Shown piece by piece: positions 1 to 8,324 of a stretch of 64,000 bases of DNA. Numbering within the stretch: position 1 is the stretch's first letter; each line of letters starts with the position of its first letter. The stretch is from Anaeromyxobacter terrae (GTDB taxonomy: Bacteria > Myxococcota > Myxococcia > Myxococcales > Anaeromyxobacteraceae). Under the pieces are notes generated by a model. That model was not told the origin of the DNA, did not search any database, and was given only the letters and a program-made list of their open reading frames with translations. Both the position numbers and the translations under genes were made by a program. The stretch lies in the NCBI RefSeq assembly GCF_022690685.1, contig NZ_JALCYY010000013.1:1-64000 (forward strand), written 5' to 3'.

Positions 1-170
1 GCCCGCGCGCGCCGGCCGGCGGCCGGGGCTGCGGCGAGCTCCCGGGCGCGCGGCGTGCCGACGGCGACCAGCGCCGCCTCGAGCGCCGCCACGACGGCGC
101 GGACCGCGAGGAGCGCAGCGGCCGCGCCGGCGAGGACGACGAACTGGCGGATGGCGGCGTCGGGGTGCAT
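1..170 (-). CDS. N-terminal fragment of a CNNM/DUF21-like membrane protein
   Basis: The reading frame opens at an ATG (complement of 168-170) and runs off the left edge, giving about 56 residues. A short N-terminal tail is followed by a hydrophobic helix rich in Ala, Val and Leu, then by [18 protein letters not shown]. That segment resembles the first helix of hemolysin-like CNNM/DUF21 (CorC-type) transporters, which often read AAEAALLALSxxRLRxLA. It is divergent from purS, 65 bases away. The assignment rests on one short motif, so the family is tentative; a different polytopic membrane protein is possible. Confidence 0.5.
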   Translation of the reverse strand, partial: MHPDAAIRQFVVLAGAAAALLAVRAVVAALEAALVAVGTPRARELAAAPAAGRRAR

Positions 171-235
171 TTCGCGCCGGGACCCTAGCAAAAGGGCGGG
201 ATCGCGGCGGGGGCGGATCTGTTATAAAGCCGCGC

Positions 236-481
236 ATGGCGAAGAAGGCGCGGGTGTACGTCACGCTCAAGCGGGGGGTGCTCGACCCGCAGGGCTCGGC
301 GGTGAACCGGGCGCTCCACGCGATGGGCTACGGCGAGGTCTCCGACGTCCGCCTCGGGAAGTACATCGAGGTCACGATCGACGAGCAGGCGCCGGAGGCG
401 GAGGAGCGCAAGCGGCTCGAGGAGATGTGCAGGAAGCTCCTCGCGAACACGGTCATCGAGGACTACCGGATCGAGCTGTGA
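236..481 (+). CDS. purS: Phosphoribosylformylglycinamidine synthase subunit PurS
   Basis: Small subunit (81 residues, the usual PurS length) of the multi-subunit FGAM synthase, which converts FGAR to FGAM in de novo purine synthesis. The sequence has the PurS pattern: [25 protein letters not shown] near the N-terminus, the conserved VRLGKYIE segment in the middle, and a closing run ending [14 protein letters not shown]. PurS bridges PurQ and PurL and helps channel ammonia. Its TGA stop (479-481) shares one base with the purQ ATG, so the two genes are translationally coupled. No purL is present in the window. The short upstream stretch holds a TATAAA-like block at 223-228 that could be part of the promoter. 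Confidence 0.95.
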   Translation: MAKKARVYVTLKRGVLDPQGSAVNRALHAMGYGEVSDVRLGKYIEVTIDEQAPEAEERKRLEEMCRKLLANTVIEDYRIEL

Positions 482-1137
482 TGAAAGTCGGAATCGTCAC
501 CTTCCCCGGCTCGAACTGCGACCACGACGTCTACCACGTGGTGAAGCACGTCTGCGGCGCGCCGGCCGAGTACGTCTGGCACAAGGACCGGCTCCCCGCC
601 GGGCTCGACGCCGTGATCCTCCCCGGCGGCTTCAGCTACGGCGACTACCTCCGCTGCGGGGCGCTCGCGCGCTTCTCGCCGGTGATGGAGGACGTGGTCG
701 AGTTCGCGAAGCAGGGCCGGCCCGTCCTCGGCATCTGCAACGGCTTCCAGATCCTCTGCGAGTCGGGGCTCCTCCCCGGCGTCCTCATGCGGAACGCGTC
801 GCTCAAGTTCATCTGCCGCGACGTCACGCTCCGCGTCGAGGGCGGCGAGACGCCGCTCACCCGCGGGCTCGCGGGCAGGACGCTCACGATGCCGGTGGCG
901 CACGCGGAGGGGAACTACTTCGCGGACCCGGAGACGCTCGACCGGCTCGAGGGCGAGGGCAGCGTCGTGTTCCGCTACGTGGGCGGAGCGCCGAACGGCG
1001 CCGCGCGAGACATCGCCGGCATCTGCGGCGGCCCGCGCCGCAACGTCGTCGGGCTCATGCCGCACCCGGAGCGCGCCGCCGAGCCGATCCTCGGGCGCGA
1101 CGACGGACGGCGGCTGTTCGAGTCGCTGCTCTCCTGA
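481..1137 (+). CDS. purQ: Phosphoribosylformylglycinamidine synthase subunit PurQ (glutaminase)
   Basis: Class I glutamine amidotransferase of 218 residues that hydrolyses glutamine and supplies ammonia to PurL. Visible features: N-terminal [28 protein letters not shown] (about 47-60); the nucleophile elbow GICNGFQ with Cys86; and the catalytic His-Glu pair in MPHPE near residue 194. This start is chosen because it overlaps the purS stop by one base and places the protein at the family's normal length; the open frame extends much further upstream but only as a shadow of purS. It is followed by a 59-base gap with a GC-rich inverted stretch, then an unrelated hydrolase. Confidence 0.95.
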   Translation: MKVGIVTFPGSNCDHDVYHVVKHVCGAPAEYVWHKDRLPAGLDAVILPGGFSYGDYLRCGALARFSPVMEDVVEFAKQGRPVLGICNGFQILCESGLLPGVLMRNASLKFICRDVTLRVEGGETPLTRGLAGRTLTMPVAHAEGNYFADPETLDRLEGEGSVVFRYVGGAPNGAARDIAGICGGPRRNVVGLMPHPERAAEPILGRDDGRRLFESLLS

Positions 1138-1196
1138 CCGCGCGGCGGGCCGGCTCCCGGGCCGGCCGCGCGACGAGCCCCTCGGAGGCGTCGCGA

Positions 1197-1856
1197 GTGC
1201 AGGTCGACATCCAAGGACCCGCGGGTCGGCTGGATGCGCTCGTCGAGGAGCCCCTCGGCGACGTCGGCGCGCCGCGCTTCGCCGCGATGGTCTGCCACCC
1301 TCACCCGCGCTTCGGCGGCACGATGCACACGCACGCCGCCCACCGGCTCGCGAAGGCGGTCCGTGCCGCGGGCGGCGTCGCGCTCCGCTTCGACTTCCGC
1401 GGCGTGGGTCGCAGCGCCGGCGTCTACGACGGCGGCCGGGGCGAGGCGGACGACGCGCGCGCCGCGCTCGCCTGGCTCGCGCGCGAGCGCCCGGAGCTCC
1501 CCCGCCTCGCGGCCGGCTTCTCCTTCGGCGCGTGGATGGCGGTGCTCGCGGGCGGTGACGACCCCGGCGTCCGCGGCCTGCTCCTCGCCGGCCTCGCCCT
1601 CCGCTCCGCCGATCTCGACCTCGTCCGCGACACGGCGCAGGTGACCGCGGTGGAGAAGCCGATCGCCGTCGTGCAGGCGGCGAACGACGAGTTCGGCACG
1701 CCCGACGAGGTGCGGCTCGCGCTCGCCGGCTCGCGCGGCCCGCGCCTGATCGCGGTGGTGCCGAACGCCTCGCACCTCTTCACCGAGGATCTGGCGGCGC
1801 TGCAGCGCGAGGCCGAGACGGCGATCGCCTGGTTGCTGGGGGACGGGCAGCGCTGA
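1197..1856 (+). CDS. Alpha/beta hydrolase, COG2945-like
   Basis: A 219-residue soluble alpha/beta hydrolase. It carries the CHPHPRFGGTMHTH segment (33-46) typical of the small COG2945/dienelactone-hydrolase-like family, then RFDFRGVGRS (64-73), the nucleophile elbow GFSFG with Ser109, and a late histidine in NASHLF as the probable catalytic base. The substrate cannot be told from sequence. Translation starts at a GTG; the next in-frame ATG would remove the first strand. It lies alone downstream of purQ and converges on the response regulator gene, 22 bases apart. Confidence 0.85.
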   Translation: MQVDIQGPAGRLDALVEEPLGDVGAPRFAAMVCHPHPRFGGTMHTHAAHRLAKAVRAAGGVALRFDFRGVGRSAGVYDGGRGEADDARAALAWLARERPELPRLAAGFSFGAWMAVLAGGDDPGVRGLLLAGLALRSADLDLVRDTAQVTAVEKPIAVVQAANDEFGTPDEVRLALAGSRGPRLIAVVPNASHLFTEDLAALQREAETAIAWLLGDGQR

Positions 1857-1878
1857 CCGCGCGGTGCGTCGTGGGCGG

Positions 1879-2274
1879 CTACATCGGCGCGTGGGGCGAG
1901 TCGATCCGCCCGCCGTTGCCGCCGGCGTGACCGTCGGCATACTCGCGGACCGCGTCGAGCAGCTCCTCGAGATCGAAGGGCTTCTGGATGAAGCCCGCCG
2001 CGTCCATGCCGGCCACCCGGCCGAGCGCGGAGAGCACGACCACGGGGATGTCGGAGAGCTCCGGATCGCCCTTCTGCGCGGCGCGGAACTCCCAGCCGTT
2101 CATGCCCGGCATCATGAGGTCGAGCAGGACGATGTTCGGGTGCACGGCGCGCGCCTTGCGCAGCGCCTCGGCGCCGTCGCCGGCGCCGTGCACCACATAG
2201 CCCTCGTCCGCCAGGACCTCGGCCACGGCCTCTCGGATGTCGCTCTCGTCGTCCACCACAAGTACGGAGACCAT
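1879..2274 (-). CDS. Stand-alone response regulator receiver domain
   Basis: A 131-residue single-domain CheY-like receiver. It has the acidic pocket D8-D9, phospho-acceptor Asp52 in LLDLMMPGMNGWE, the switch Ser82 in VVLSALG, and Lys98 in FIQKPF. There is no output domain; after about residue 118 only a Gly/His-rich tail remains. No histidine kinase is adjacent, so it is an orphan regulator. In myxobacteria such proteins usually signal through protein-protein contacts, but its partner cannot be inferred here. Confidence 0.93.
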   Translation of the reverse strand: MVSVLVVDDESDIREAVAEVLADEGYVVHGAGDGAEALRKARAVHPNIVLLDLMMPGMNGWEFRAAQKGDPELSDIPVVVLSALGRVAGMDAAGFIQKPFDLEELLDAVREYADGHAGGNGGRIDSPHAPM

Positions 2275-2522
2275 TCTGGATAAGAATTACGGACGGTTGG
2301 AACGAGAGGCAAATCGGCGGCGCGCGGAGGGTCGGGTACGCCCCAAACGGCTGATGGAAGTCCGGCGGCTGTCCTCGACAGGGACCGGCCGAGCGCGCGC
2401 CTTGCGCGGGCTCTCCGGCGGCGCGGCCGATCGGACGCGAGCCGGGGACGTACACGCTCTGTCCGTACGCCAGTCCCTCGACTCCGGGTCCGGCCCCGTG
2501 CCGCGGACTCCCCGTACGTGCT
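2275..2522. other. Intergenic stretch with no recognisable gene
   Basis: This 248-base stretch lies upstream of the response regulator and downstream of the pmbA/tldE stop. It is somewhat less GC-biased at the regulator end, where its promoter probably lies. Open frames here have no recognisable family. I see no tRNA, repeat or clear terminator. Confidence 0.4.
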
Positions 2523-3845
2523 TCACGTACCGGCGAACTGGACCCCTTCGAAGACGAGCGTCGGCGTCCGCATTGCCGAGTAGGGGTACGGGTCGTTGCC
2601 CACCGCGGTGAGCCGGTTCCAGAGCTCGAGGTGGTTGCCCGACACGTTCATCTCCCCCACCGGCTCGGCGAGCCGGCCGCCGCGCACGCGGAAGCCGCGC
2701 ACGCCGAGCGAGAAGTCCCCGGTCGTACCGTTCGAGTTTCCGCCCAGGAAGCCCGTGACGAGCACGCCCTCGCCGAGGTCGGCGAGGAGCTGGGCCTGCG
2801 ACCTTCCGCCCAGCGCCCAGGCGAGGTTCGAGCTGCGCGAGGTGGTGGGCGGGATGCCGAGCTTCCGGCCGTAGTAGGTGTCGACGTAGTAGCTCTTCAG
2901 CACGCCCTGCTCGAAGACCGGGAACGGGCGGGCGGCGATGCCCTCGCCGTCGTAGAGACGCGAGCCGAGCCCGCGCGGCACGAGCGGATCGTCCTTCACG
3001 TGGAGGCGCGCGCTGCCGACCTGCACGCCGAGCTTGCCCTCCAGGAACGAGCGCTTCTGCTGGATGGCTGCCGCGGCGAGCGGGCCGAACAGCATGCCGA
3101 CCATCCTGCCGGAGGCGCGGTTGTCGAGCGCCATCGTCAGCACCGCCGACTCGCCCTTGCGGGTCCCGATGCGGGCGATGGCCCGCTCGGCGGCCCGGCG
3201 GCCGATCGCCTCGGGCGCCTCCATCGCGCTGCGGAACCGGCCGCCCGACGCCGCGTACTCCTCCGGCCTCCGGCCGTCGGGATCCTGGACCGCCACCTCC
3301 GCGCCGATCCAGAAGTCGGTCCCCTGCCGCTCGCCCTCGAAGCCGTTCGTCTGCACGAGCGCGCTCTCGGAGCGCGTGTCGGAGACGCTCGTCGTGACGG
3401 ACAGGATCGCGCTCGCGCCGGGCACGGCGCGCGCCGCGGTCTCGATCGCCTCCGCCTCGGCGCGGCGCCGGGTGGCGTCGACCTTGGAGTAGTCGGGATC
3501 GTCGAGCTCCAGATCGACCTTCGCCTGGCCGCGGTAGAGCTCGGGGTCGGGGAGCCGCCGGTGCGGATCGGGCGCGAGCGTGCGGGCGAGGGCGACGGCG
3601 TCCTCGACGAAGCGGTCGAGCGCGTCGGGGCGCAGGTCGCTCGTGGAGACCGCGGCGTAGCGGCCGTCGACGTAGAGGTCGAGGCCGAGGCCGCGCGTCG
3701 TCGCCTCGGACACCTTCTCCACCTTGCCGTCGCGCCAGGCGACCTCGACGTGGCGGGCGCGGTAGGAACCGGCGGACGCGTCGGTCGCGCCCTTCTCGCG
3801 CGCGAGCGCGGCGGCGCGGCGGGTGATCTCCAGGAGGTCGGACAT
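2523..3845 (-). CDS. pmbA: TldD/PmbA family protein, PmbA (TldE) subunit
   Basis: A 440-residue protein of the TldD/PmbA family. It partners TldD to form a heterodimeric peptidase that in E. coli trims peptide substrates such as the microcin B17 precursor and degrades CcdA. It lacks HExxxH, as expected for the non-catalytic subunit. Family marks include GLGLDLYVDGRYAAVSTSDL near the N-terminus, YYVDTYYGRKLGIPPTTSRS around the two-thirds point, and a C-terminal GEMNVSGNHLELWNRLTAVGND block. The ATG at 3843-3845 gives the usual length. It lies downstream of tldD in the same orientation, separated by 158 bases with two hairpin repeats, so the pair was probably one operon interrupted by repeats. 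Confidence 0.93.
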   Translation of the reverse strand: MSDLLEITRRAAALAREKGATDASAGSYRARHVEVAWRDGKVEKVSEATTRGLGLDLYVDGRYAAVSTSDLRPDALDRFVEDAVALARTLAPDPHRRLPDPELYRGQAKVDLELDDPDYSKVDATRRRAEAEAIETAARAVPGASAILSVTTSVSDTRSESALVQTNGFEGERQGTDFWIGAEVAVQDPDGRRPEEYAASGGRFRSAMEAPEAIGRRAAERAIARIGTRKGESAVLTMALDNRASGRMVGMLFGPLAAAAIQQKRSFLEGKLGVQVGSARLHVKDDPLVPRGLGSRLYDGEGIAARPFPVFEQGVLKSYYVDTYYGRKLGIPPTTSRSSNLAWALGGRSQAQLLADLGEGVLVTGFLGGNSNGTTGDFSLGVRGFRVRGGRLAEPVGEMNVSGNHLELWNRLTAVGNDPYPYSAMRTPTLVFEGVQFAGT

Positions 3846-3864
3846 GGGAGGGACCGTTCCTTCG

Positions 3865-3893
3865 GCTCGCCCTTCGACGGGCTCAGGGCGAGC
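3865..3893. repeat. Dispersed hairpin, copy 1 (9-bp stem, 11-nt loop)
   Basis: GCTCGCCCT (3865-3873) pairs perfectly with AGGGCGAGC (3885-3893) around the loop TCGACGGGCTC. The loop is nearly identical to those of the other copies in this window while the stem differs, so it belongs to a REP-like intergenic family. It sits just upstream of the pmbA start. Confidence 0.75.
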
Positions 3894-3912
3894 GGAGCAG
3901 TGCAGCGATGGG

Positions 3913-3957
3913 CCGCTCGTGGTGACCCCTCGACAGGCTCGGGGGAACCACGAGCGG
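3913..3957. repeat. Dispersed hairpin, copy 2 (11-bp outer stem plus inner stem)
   Basis: CCGCTCGTGGT (3913-3923) pairs with ACCACGAGCGG (3947-3957). An inner CCCC/GGGG stem encloses the loop TCGACAGGCTC (3930-3940). It is adjacent to copy 1, making a pair of hairpins between tldD and pmbA. Confidence 0.75.
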
Positions 3958-4033
3958 GGAGAGGGTCATGAGCCGCGGCCGCCGACGGCCATGGAGGAGA
4001 GGGTCATGAGCCGCGGCCGCCGACGGTCATGGA
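3958..4033. repeat. 38-bp tandem duplication at the 3' end of tldD
   Basis: Two head-to-tail copies (3958-3995 and 3996-4033) differ at one base (3989 C versus 4027 T). The copy unit contains the last codons and stop of tldD. Because 38 is not a multiple of three, the second unit is not in frame. The extra copy lies just past the functional stop at 4004-4006, so the protein is unaffected. Confidence 0.85.
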
Positions 4034-5473
4034 GGAGACGCGCACGGTGGGGAGGCCCTGGGAGACGGGCACGCTCTGCCCGTCCTTGCCGCAGGTCCAG
4101 CCGCCCTCGTCGATGGCGAGGTCGTCCGAGACCATGTCGACGCGCTCGAGCGCCTGCGGGCCGTTGCCGATGATGTTCACGTCCTTCACCGGCCGCGTGA
4201 GCTTGCCGTCCTCGATGAGGTAGCCGTTCTTCACGTAGAACGTGAAGTCGCCCGCGCCGATGTTCACCTGGCCGTTCGAGAAGTTCATGCAGTAGATGCC
4301 CTTCTTCACCGAGCGGATGATCTCCTCCGTGCGGTGCGGACCGGGCAGCATGTAGGTGGAGCGCATGCGCGGCAGCGGCGCGTGGCGGTAGCTCTCGCGC
4401 CGGCCGTTGCCGGTGGGCCGGACGCCGAAGTGGCGCGCGGAGATCGCGTCGTGCAGGTAGGTCGTGAGCACGCCGTCCTGCACGAGGTGCGTCGTGCCGG
4501 CGTCGTTGCCCTCGTCGTCCACGTTGATCGCGCCGCGCGCCCCTGCGTTCGCGGCGTCGTCGACGATCTGCACGAACGGCTGGGCGATCCGCTTGCCGAT
4601 CTTGTCGGCGTAGATCGACACGCCCTTGCGGTTGAAGTCGGCCTCCATGCCGTGGCCGATCGCCTCGTGGAGGAGGATGCCGGACGAGCCGGCGGCGAGG
4701 ACCACCGGCATCTCGCCGGCGGGTGGCGTCACCGCGTCGAACAGGATGGTGGTGCGGGCGACCGCCTCGCGCACCACGCGGTCGAGCCGCTCCGGCGAGT
4801 AGAAGTCGAAGCCCGCGCGGCCGGCGACGTTGTAGCCATTCTGCTCGCGGCGGCCGTTCGCCTCGGCGAGCACGGAGAGGTAGAGGAGCGTCATCGGCTG
4901 ACGGTCCTCGACGATGCGGCCGGAGGAGTCGGCGATGAGGATCGCGCCCGACTCGTCGCGCAGGAAGAGGTTCACCTTCTTGATGCGCTCGTCCGCCGCG
5001 AACGCGCGCTCGTTGAGGCCCGCCAGGAGCGGCAGCTTCTCCTGGGGCCGGATCTCCTCCCAGGGACGGATGAGCGGGTAGCGATCGGGCAGGCCGGCCC
5101 GGACGTGGAGCCGCTCCGGGATGGGCCGCGAGGGGCCGTCCGCGATCGCCGCCGCGGTGCGGGCGCACTCGAGGAGCGCCGGCAGGGAGAGGTCCTCCGT
5201 GTAGCCGTAGCCCGTCTGGTCGCCCTTCACGACGCGCACGCCGACGCCCAGCTCGACCGTCGCGTAGGCGCGGTTCACCGCGCCGTCCTCGAGGCCGAGG
5301 TCGGACCCCACGCGGTGCTGGAAGAAGACGTCCGCGTGCTCGCCGCCCCGCGCGAGCGCGGTCGCGAGCGTCTGCGCGATCATCCGCTCGGTCACGCCGA
5401 AGCGCGCGAAGTAGCCGATGCCCTCGCTCGTCCCCGCCTGGGTGGCCGGACGAGCAGCCGTATCCTGGTTCAT
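4004..5473 (-). CDS. tldD: Metalloprotease TldD
   Basis: A 489-residue TldD, the catalytic subunit of the TldD/TldE peptidase. The zinc-binding HExxxH is H269-E-A-I-G-H274, inside GILLHEAIGHGMEADFNRKG. Further family blocks are SIYADKIGKRIA, GAINVDDEGN and the C-terminal ERVDMVSDDLAIDEGGWTCG. The long open frame continues upstream, but I take the ATG at 5471-5473 because AAGGAA lies about six bases before it and the extension to 5692 has no family similarity. Its own 3' end is tandemly duplicated. It probably acts with pmbA directly downstream. Confidence 0.95.
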   Translation of the reverse strand: MNQDTAARPATQAGTSEGIGYFARFGVTERMIAQTLATALARGGEHADVFFQHRVGSDLGLEDGAVNRAYATVELGVGVRVVKGDQTGYGYTEDLSLPALLECARTAAAIADGPSRPIPERLHVRAGLPDRYPLIRPWEEIRPQEKLPLLAGLNERAFAADERIKKVNLFLRDESGAILIADSSGRIVEDRQPMTLLYLSVLAEANGRREQNGYNVAGRAGFDFYSPERLDRVVREAVARTTILFDAVTPPAGEMPVVLAAGSSGILLHEAIGHGMEADFNRKGVSIYADKIGKRIAQPFVQIVDDAANAGARGAINVDDEGNDAGTTHLVQDGVLTTYLHDAISARHFGVRPTGNGRRESYRHAPLPRMRSTYMLPGPHRTEEIIRSVKKGIYCMNFSNGQVNIGAGDFTFYVKNGYLIEDGKLTRPVKDVNIIGNGPQALERVDMVSDDLAIDEGGWTCGKDGQSVPVSQGLPTVRVSSMTVGGRGS

Positions 5474-5598
5474 CCCGTTCCTTGCTCCGTCGAAGGTCGC
5501 GACGGCGGCTACATTCATAACCGTCCCGGCCGAACTTGGCCGCTCGGCGTCATCCGCGTCTCCCCGCGGGCCGAGGATGCGCGGCCCCTCCCCTCCCG

Positions 5599-5625
5599 CT
5601 CGGGCTGGGCCTGTCGAAGCCCGAG
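5599..5625. repeat. Dispersed hairpin, copy 3 (8-bp stem, 11-nt loop)
   Basis: CTCGGGCT (5599-5606) pairs with AGCCCGAG (5618-5625) around GGGCCTGTCGA, which is the complement of a TCGACAGGC-type loop. It lies between divergent tldD and the hydrolase starting at 5698. Confidence 0.7.
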
Positions 5626-5697
5626 GGACGGAGCAGCCGCAGCCCGGCCCCCCAGGGATCCGAGGCAACCCGGCCGAAAAGGGATAAACCAATCGTC

Positions 5698-6492
5698 ATG
5701 CCCACCGCTCACGTGAACGGCACAGAGCTCCACTACCGCGACGCCGGCACCGGCAACAAGGACGTGCTGCTCCTCCTGCACGCGTTCCCGCTCCACTCCG
5801 GCATGTGGCAGCGGCAGATCGCGGCGCTCGAGGGGCGCTGGCGCGTCATCGCGCCGGACTACCGCGGCCTGGGCCAGTCCACGCCGCGCGGCGAGGCGTC
5901 CACGATGCAGGTCCTCGCCGAGGACGTGCGGGCGCTGCTCGCGCACGTGCGCGTCGAGCGCGCGGCGGTGGCCGGGCTTTCGATGGGCGGCTACCTGTCG
6001 CTCGAGCTGTACCGCCAGATGCCCGGGTTCTTCCGCGGGCTCGCGCTCTGCGACACGAAGGCGACGGCCGACACGGACGAGGCGAAGGCCACGCGAGAGA
6101 AGTTCGCCAAGACCGCGCTCGAGAAGGGCCTCGAGTGGGTGGCGGACGAGATGATCCCGAAGCTCCTCCGCCCCGACCCCGACCCGGCGGTCGTGAAGGA
6201 GGTGCGCGACCTCATCCGCCGCGGCACGCCCGCCGGCGTCGCCGCCGCGCAGCGCGGGATGGCCCAGCGGCCGGACTCGACCCCGACGCTCGCGAAGATC
6301 ACCTGCCCGACCCTCGTCATCGTGGGCGAGCAGGATTCGCTCACGCCGCCCGCCGAGTCCGAGAAGATGGCCAAGGCGGTGAAGGGCGCGAAGCTCGTCA
6401 AGGTGAAGAAGGCGGGGCACCTCGCGAACCTGGAGGCGACCGAGGGGTTCAACGCGGCGCTGCAGAAGTTCCTGGACGCGTTGCCGGCGTAG
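5698..6492 (+). CDS. Alpha/beta fold hydrolase
   Basis: A 264-residue alpha/beta hydrolase of the 3-oxoadipate enol-lactonase/haloperoxidase-like group. It shows the oxyanion segment LLLHAFPLHSGMW (25-37), PDYRGLGQS (53-61), nucleophile elbow GLSMGG with Ser95, the acid region VGEQDSLTP, and the catalytic histidine in KKAGHLANLE near the C-terminus. I place the start at the ATG at 5698: homology begins there and the in-frame extension upstream runs through the hairpin repeat. It is divergent from tldD. The substrate is unknown; a generic esterase or lactonase role is the safest reading. Confidence 0.88.
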   Translation: MPTAHVNGTELHYRDAGTGNKDVLLLLHAFPLHSGMWQRQIAALEGRWRVIAPDYRGLGQSTPRGEASTMQVLAEDVRALLAHVRVERAAVAGLSMGGYLSLELYRQMPGFFRGLALCDTKATADTDEAKATREKFAKTALEKGLEWVADEMIPKLLRPDPDPAVVKEVRDLIRRGTPAGVAAAQRGMAQRPDSTPTLAKITCPTLVIVGEQDSLTPPAESEKMAKAVKGAKLVKVKKAGHLANLEATEGFNAALQKFLDALPA

Positions 6493-6502
6493 GCACGAGC
6501 CG

Positions 6503-8140
6503 TCACCTCGCGCGTGCCAGCGCGCTACGGCGGTAGAGCGATCCCGCCGCGCTCGTCGCCGCGACCGTCCAGCGGCCGTCGCGCTCGAGGTAGCGCTGGA
6601 GGAGCGAGCCGTTCTGCACGAGCGCGAGGCTCACGCCGGAGCGGGTCACCCAGCCATCGAGCCACGCGGCGTCCGCGCGGACGTAGCCGAGCATGAACTC
6701 GTCGCCGTAGAGCTCCCAGCGGTCGTCCACGAAGACGCGTAGCCCGGGAGCTTCGTACGCGACGAACGCGCCGAACGGCATGTCGTTCAGGATGGGCGCG
6801 CCGGCCGGCGCCTCCCGCTCGGCCTCGACGAGCGCCGGGACGAGGTCGACGGGCCAGCGGCGCTCGTCGAGGCGCGCGAGGAGCGGCGACCGACCCGATG
6901 CGGCCGCGACGATCGCGACCGCCGCGACCGCGGCCGCGATGCCGCCGACGCCGACCAAGGCGAAGCGCGGCCCCGGCGGCGTACGCGGAGCGCTGCGCAC
7001 CCGGAAGCCACGGCGCGCGAGGGCGTCCGCCCAGCGAGCCGAGGGGAGGAGCTCCGCGAGCGCGAGGGCCGCAGCGATCGCGAAGAAGGGCGCGTGGCGG
7101 ATGCGATCGAACGCGAGGACGAGCCAGACGAGCGGTACGAGCGTCGAGGCCCGCAGCGCGGTGCGCGACGCCCCCGCGAGCGCCGCCGCGTAGAGGGCCA
7201 CGAGCGCGATCACCTGCCACGATCCGGTCCGCGCCAGCGACGCGTGCTCCACGATGAAGCGGGGGAGTCCGGGCGAGGCGAGGATCGCGAACCAGGCGCG
7301 CGCCGTGTCGAGGCCGTAGGGAGTGACGGGGATCGTGGCCACGCTCGCCACGGCGAGCGCGCACACCCCGACCGCCTCCCGCCGGCTCCGGATCGGAGAC
7401 CGCGCTCCCGCCACCCACGTACCGAGCCACGCCAGGGCGAACAGCGCGAGCGTCGCGAGCCCACCCACGACCGCGCCGTGCGCGTTCACCCACGCGAGGA
7501 ACACGATCGGAACCGGCCAGAGCGCGATGAGCCCGCGGCGTCCGGCGTCCACGTCGGCGAGCCGCGCGTACAGCCACGCGAACGCGAACATCGACAGCAT
7601 GTGCGGCCGGACGTGGAAGTGGTGCGCGCTCGCCACGACGGTGAGCGCCACGACGAGCAGCGCCCAGAGGGCGCTCACGCCCGCGGCGACGAGGCGGGCA
7701 TGGATCCAGGCGAGGAGGAGCGCGATCCCGCCGGCGGTCGCGACGACGAGCGCGTCGAGCCCGCCCAGCCGGTGGAGCGCGGCCATGAGACATTCCCCGA
7801 GCCACTGGTGCGCGATCCAGGGCCGGCCGCCGAACGTGAAGCTGAGCCAGTCCTCCCGCGGAAAGCCGTGCGCGAAGATCCGCTCTCCCGCGAGGGTGTG
7901 CCAGAGCGTCCCAGGGTCCTGCAGGAGCCTCGAGCTTCCGGCGAGCGCGACGGCCGCGAAGGTCAGCGCGAACACGAGGCCGGCGCTCGCCCTCCGGCGC
8001 TCCGGCTCCCCCCGCCCGGCTCCCCCGCGTTCGGCTCCCAGCGACGGCGCGCCTCTCGACCCGGAGCCGACGAGGGCCCCGCGGGCCCGGACGCGGCGGA
8101 GGCTCGCTCGTAGAGCCGCCAGGCTCGTCACGGCGGCCAC
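6503..8140 (-). CDS. Polytopic membrane protein at the end of the Tad operon
   Basis: A 545-residue integral membrane protein with a cytoplasmic-looking Arg/Gly-rich N-terminus and about ten hydrophobic segments. A C-terminal soluble domain of about 110 residues follows, containing NDMPFGAFVAYEAPGLRVFVDDRWELYGDEFM. The early short loop WHTLAGERIFAHGFPREDW and the GRPWIAHQWLGE motif resemble membrane GT-C glycosyltransferase-like proteins of unknown substrate. It starts at a GTG overlapping the second pilin gene by 13 bases, so it is the last gene of the Tad operon. A role in modifying pilin or an exported glycan is possible but unproven. Confidence 0.7.
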   Translation of the reverse strand: MAAVTSLAALRASLRRVRARGALVGSGSRGAPSLGAERGGAGRGEPERRRASAGLVFALTFAAVALAGSSRLLQDPGTLWHTLAGERIFAHGFPREDWLSFTFGGRPWIAHQWLGECLMAALHRLGGLDALVVATAGGIALLLAWIHARLVAAGVSALWALLVVALTVVASAHHFHVRPHMLSMFAFAWLYARLADVDAGRRGLIALWPVPIVFLAWVNAHGAVVGGLATLALFALAWLGTWVAGARSPIRSRREAVGVCALAVASVATIPVTPYGLDTARAWFAILASPGLPRFIVEHASLARTGSWQVIALVALYAAALAGASRTALRASTLVPLVWLVLAFDRIRHAPFFAIAAALALAELLPSARWADALARRGFRVRSAPRTPPGPRFALVGVGGIAAAVAAVAIVAAASGRSPLLARLDERRWPVDLVPALVEAEREAPAGAPILNDMPFGAFVAYEAPGLRVFVDDRWELYGDEFMLGYVRADAAWLDGWVTRSGVSLALVQNGSLLQRYLERDGRWTVAATSAAGSLYRRSALARAR

Positions 8141-8310
8141 TTCGCGACGACGTTCGCGAACAGGCCGTTGACCGCCTCACCGAAACTGACGACCGTCGCG
8201 AAGATGGCAACCGCGATCCCCGCGAGCATGATCGCGTACTCGGCAGCGGTCGGGGCAGTCTCGTCGTTCCACAATGCGCGAAGCACTGCGCGGCATTCGG
8301 CGGGGACCAT
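8128..8310 (-). CDS. Flp-family pilin (second copy)
   Basis: A 60-residue Flp-type prepilin: short charged leader, then LWNDETAPTAAEYAIMLAG and a hydrophobic helix. The Glu-Tyr pair of the Flp motif is present. The residue before the expected cleavage site is Ala rather than the usual Gly, as in the first pilin of this operon. It is separated from the first flp gene by about 10 kb of Tad genes and lies directly downstream of the TadG-like gene. It could be a minor pilin or a diverged duplicate of the major one. Confidence 0.85.
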   Translation of the reverse strand: MVPAECRAVLRALWNDETAPTAAEYAIMLAGIAVAIFATVVSFGEAVNGLFANVVAKWPP

Positions 8311-8324
8311 CGAGCGCCTCCCGA

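Noticed and set aside
55-480. Extended open frame upstream of purQ
   Set aside because: It overlaps purS completely in another frame; purQ begins at 481 by length, motif position and overlap with the purS stop.
463-1065. Long antisense open frames across purQ and many other core genes
   Set aside because: High-GC DNA gives long antisense frames; these have Arg/Ala/Gly-rich compositions and no motifs.
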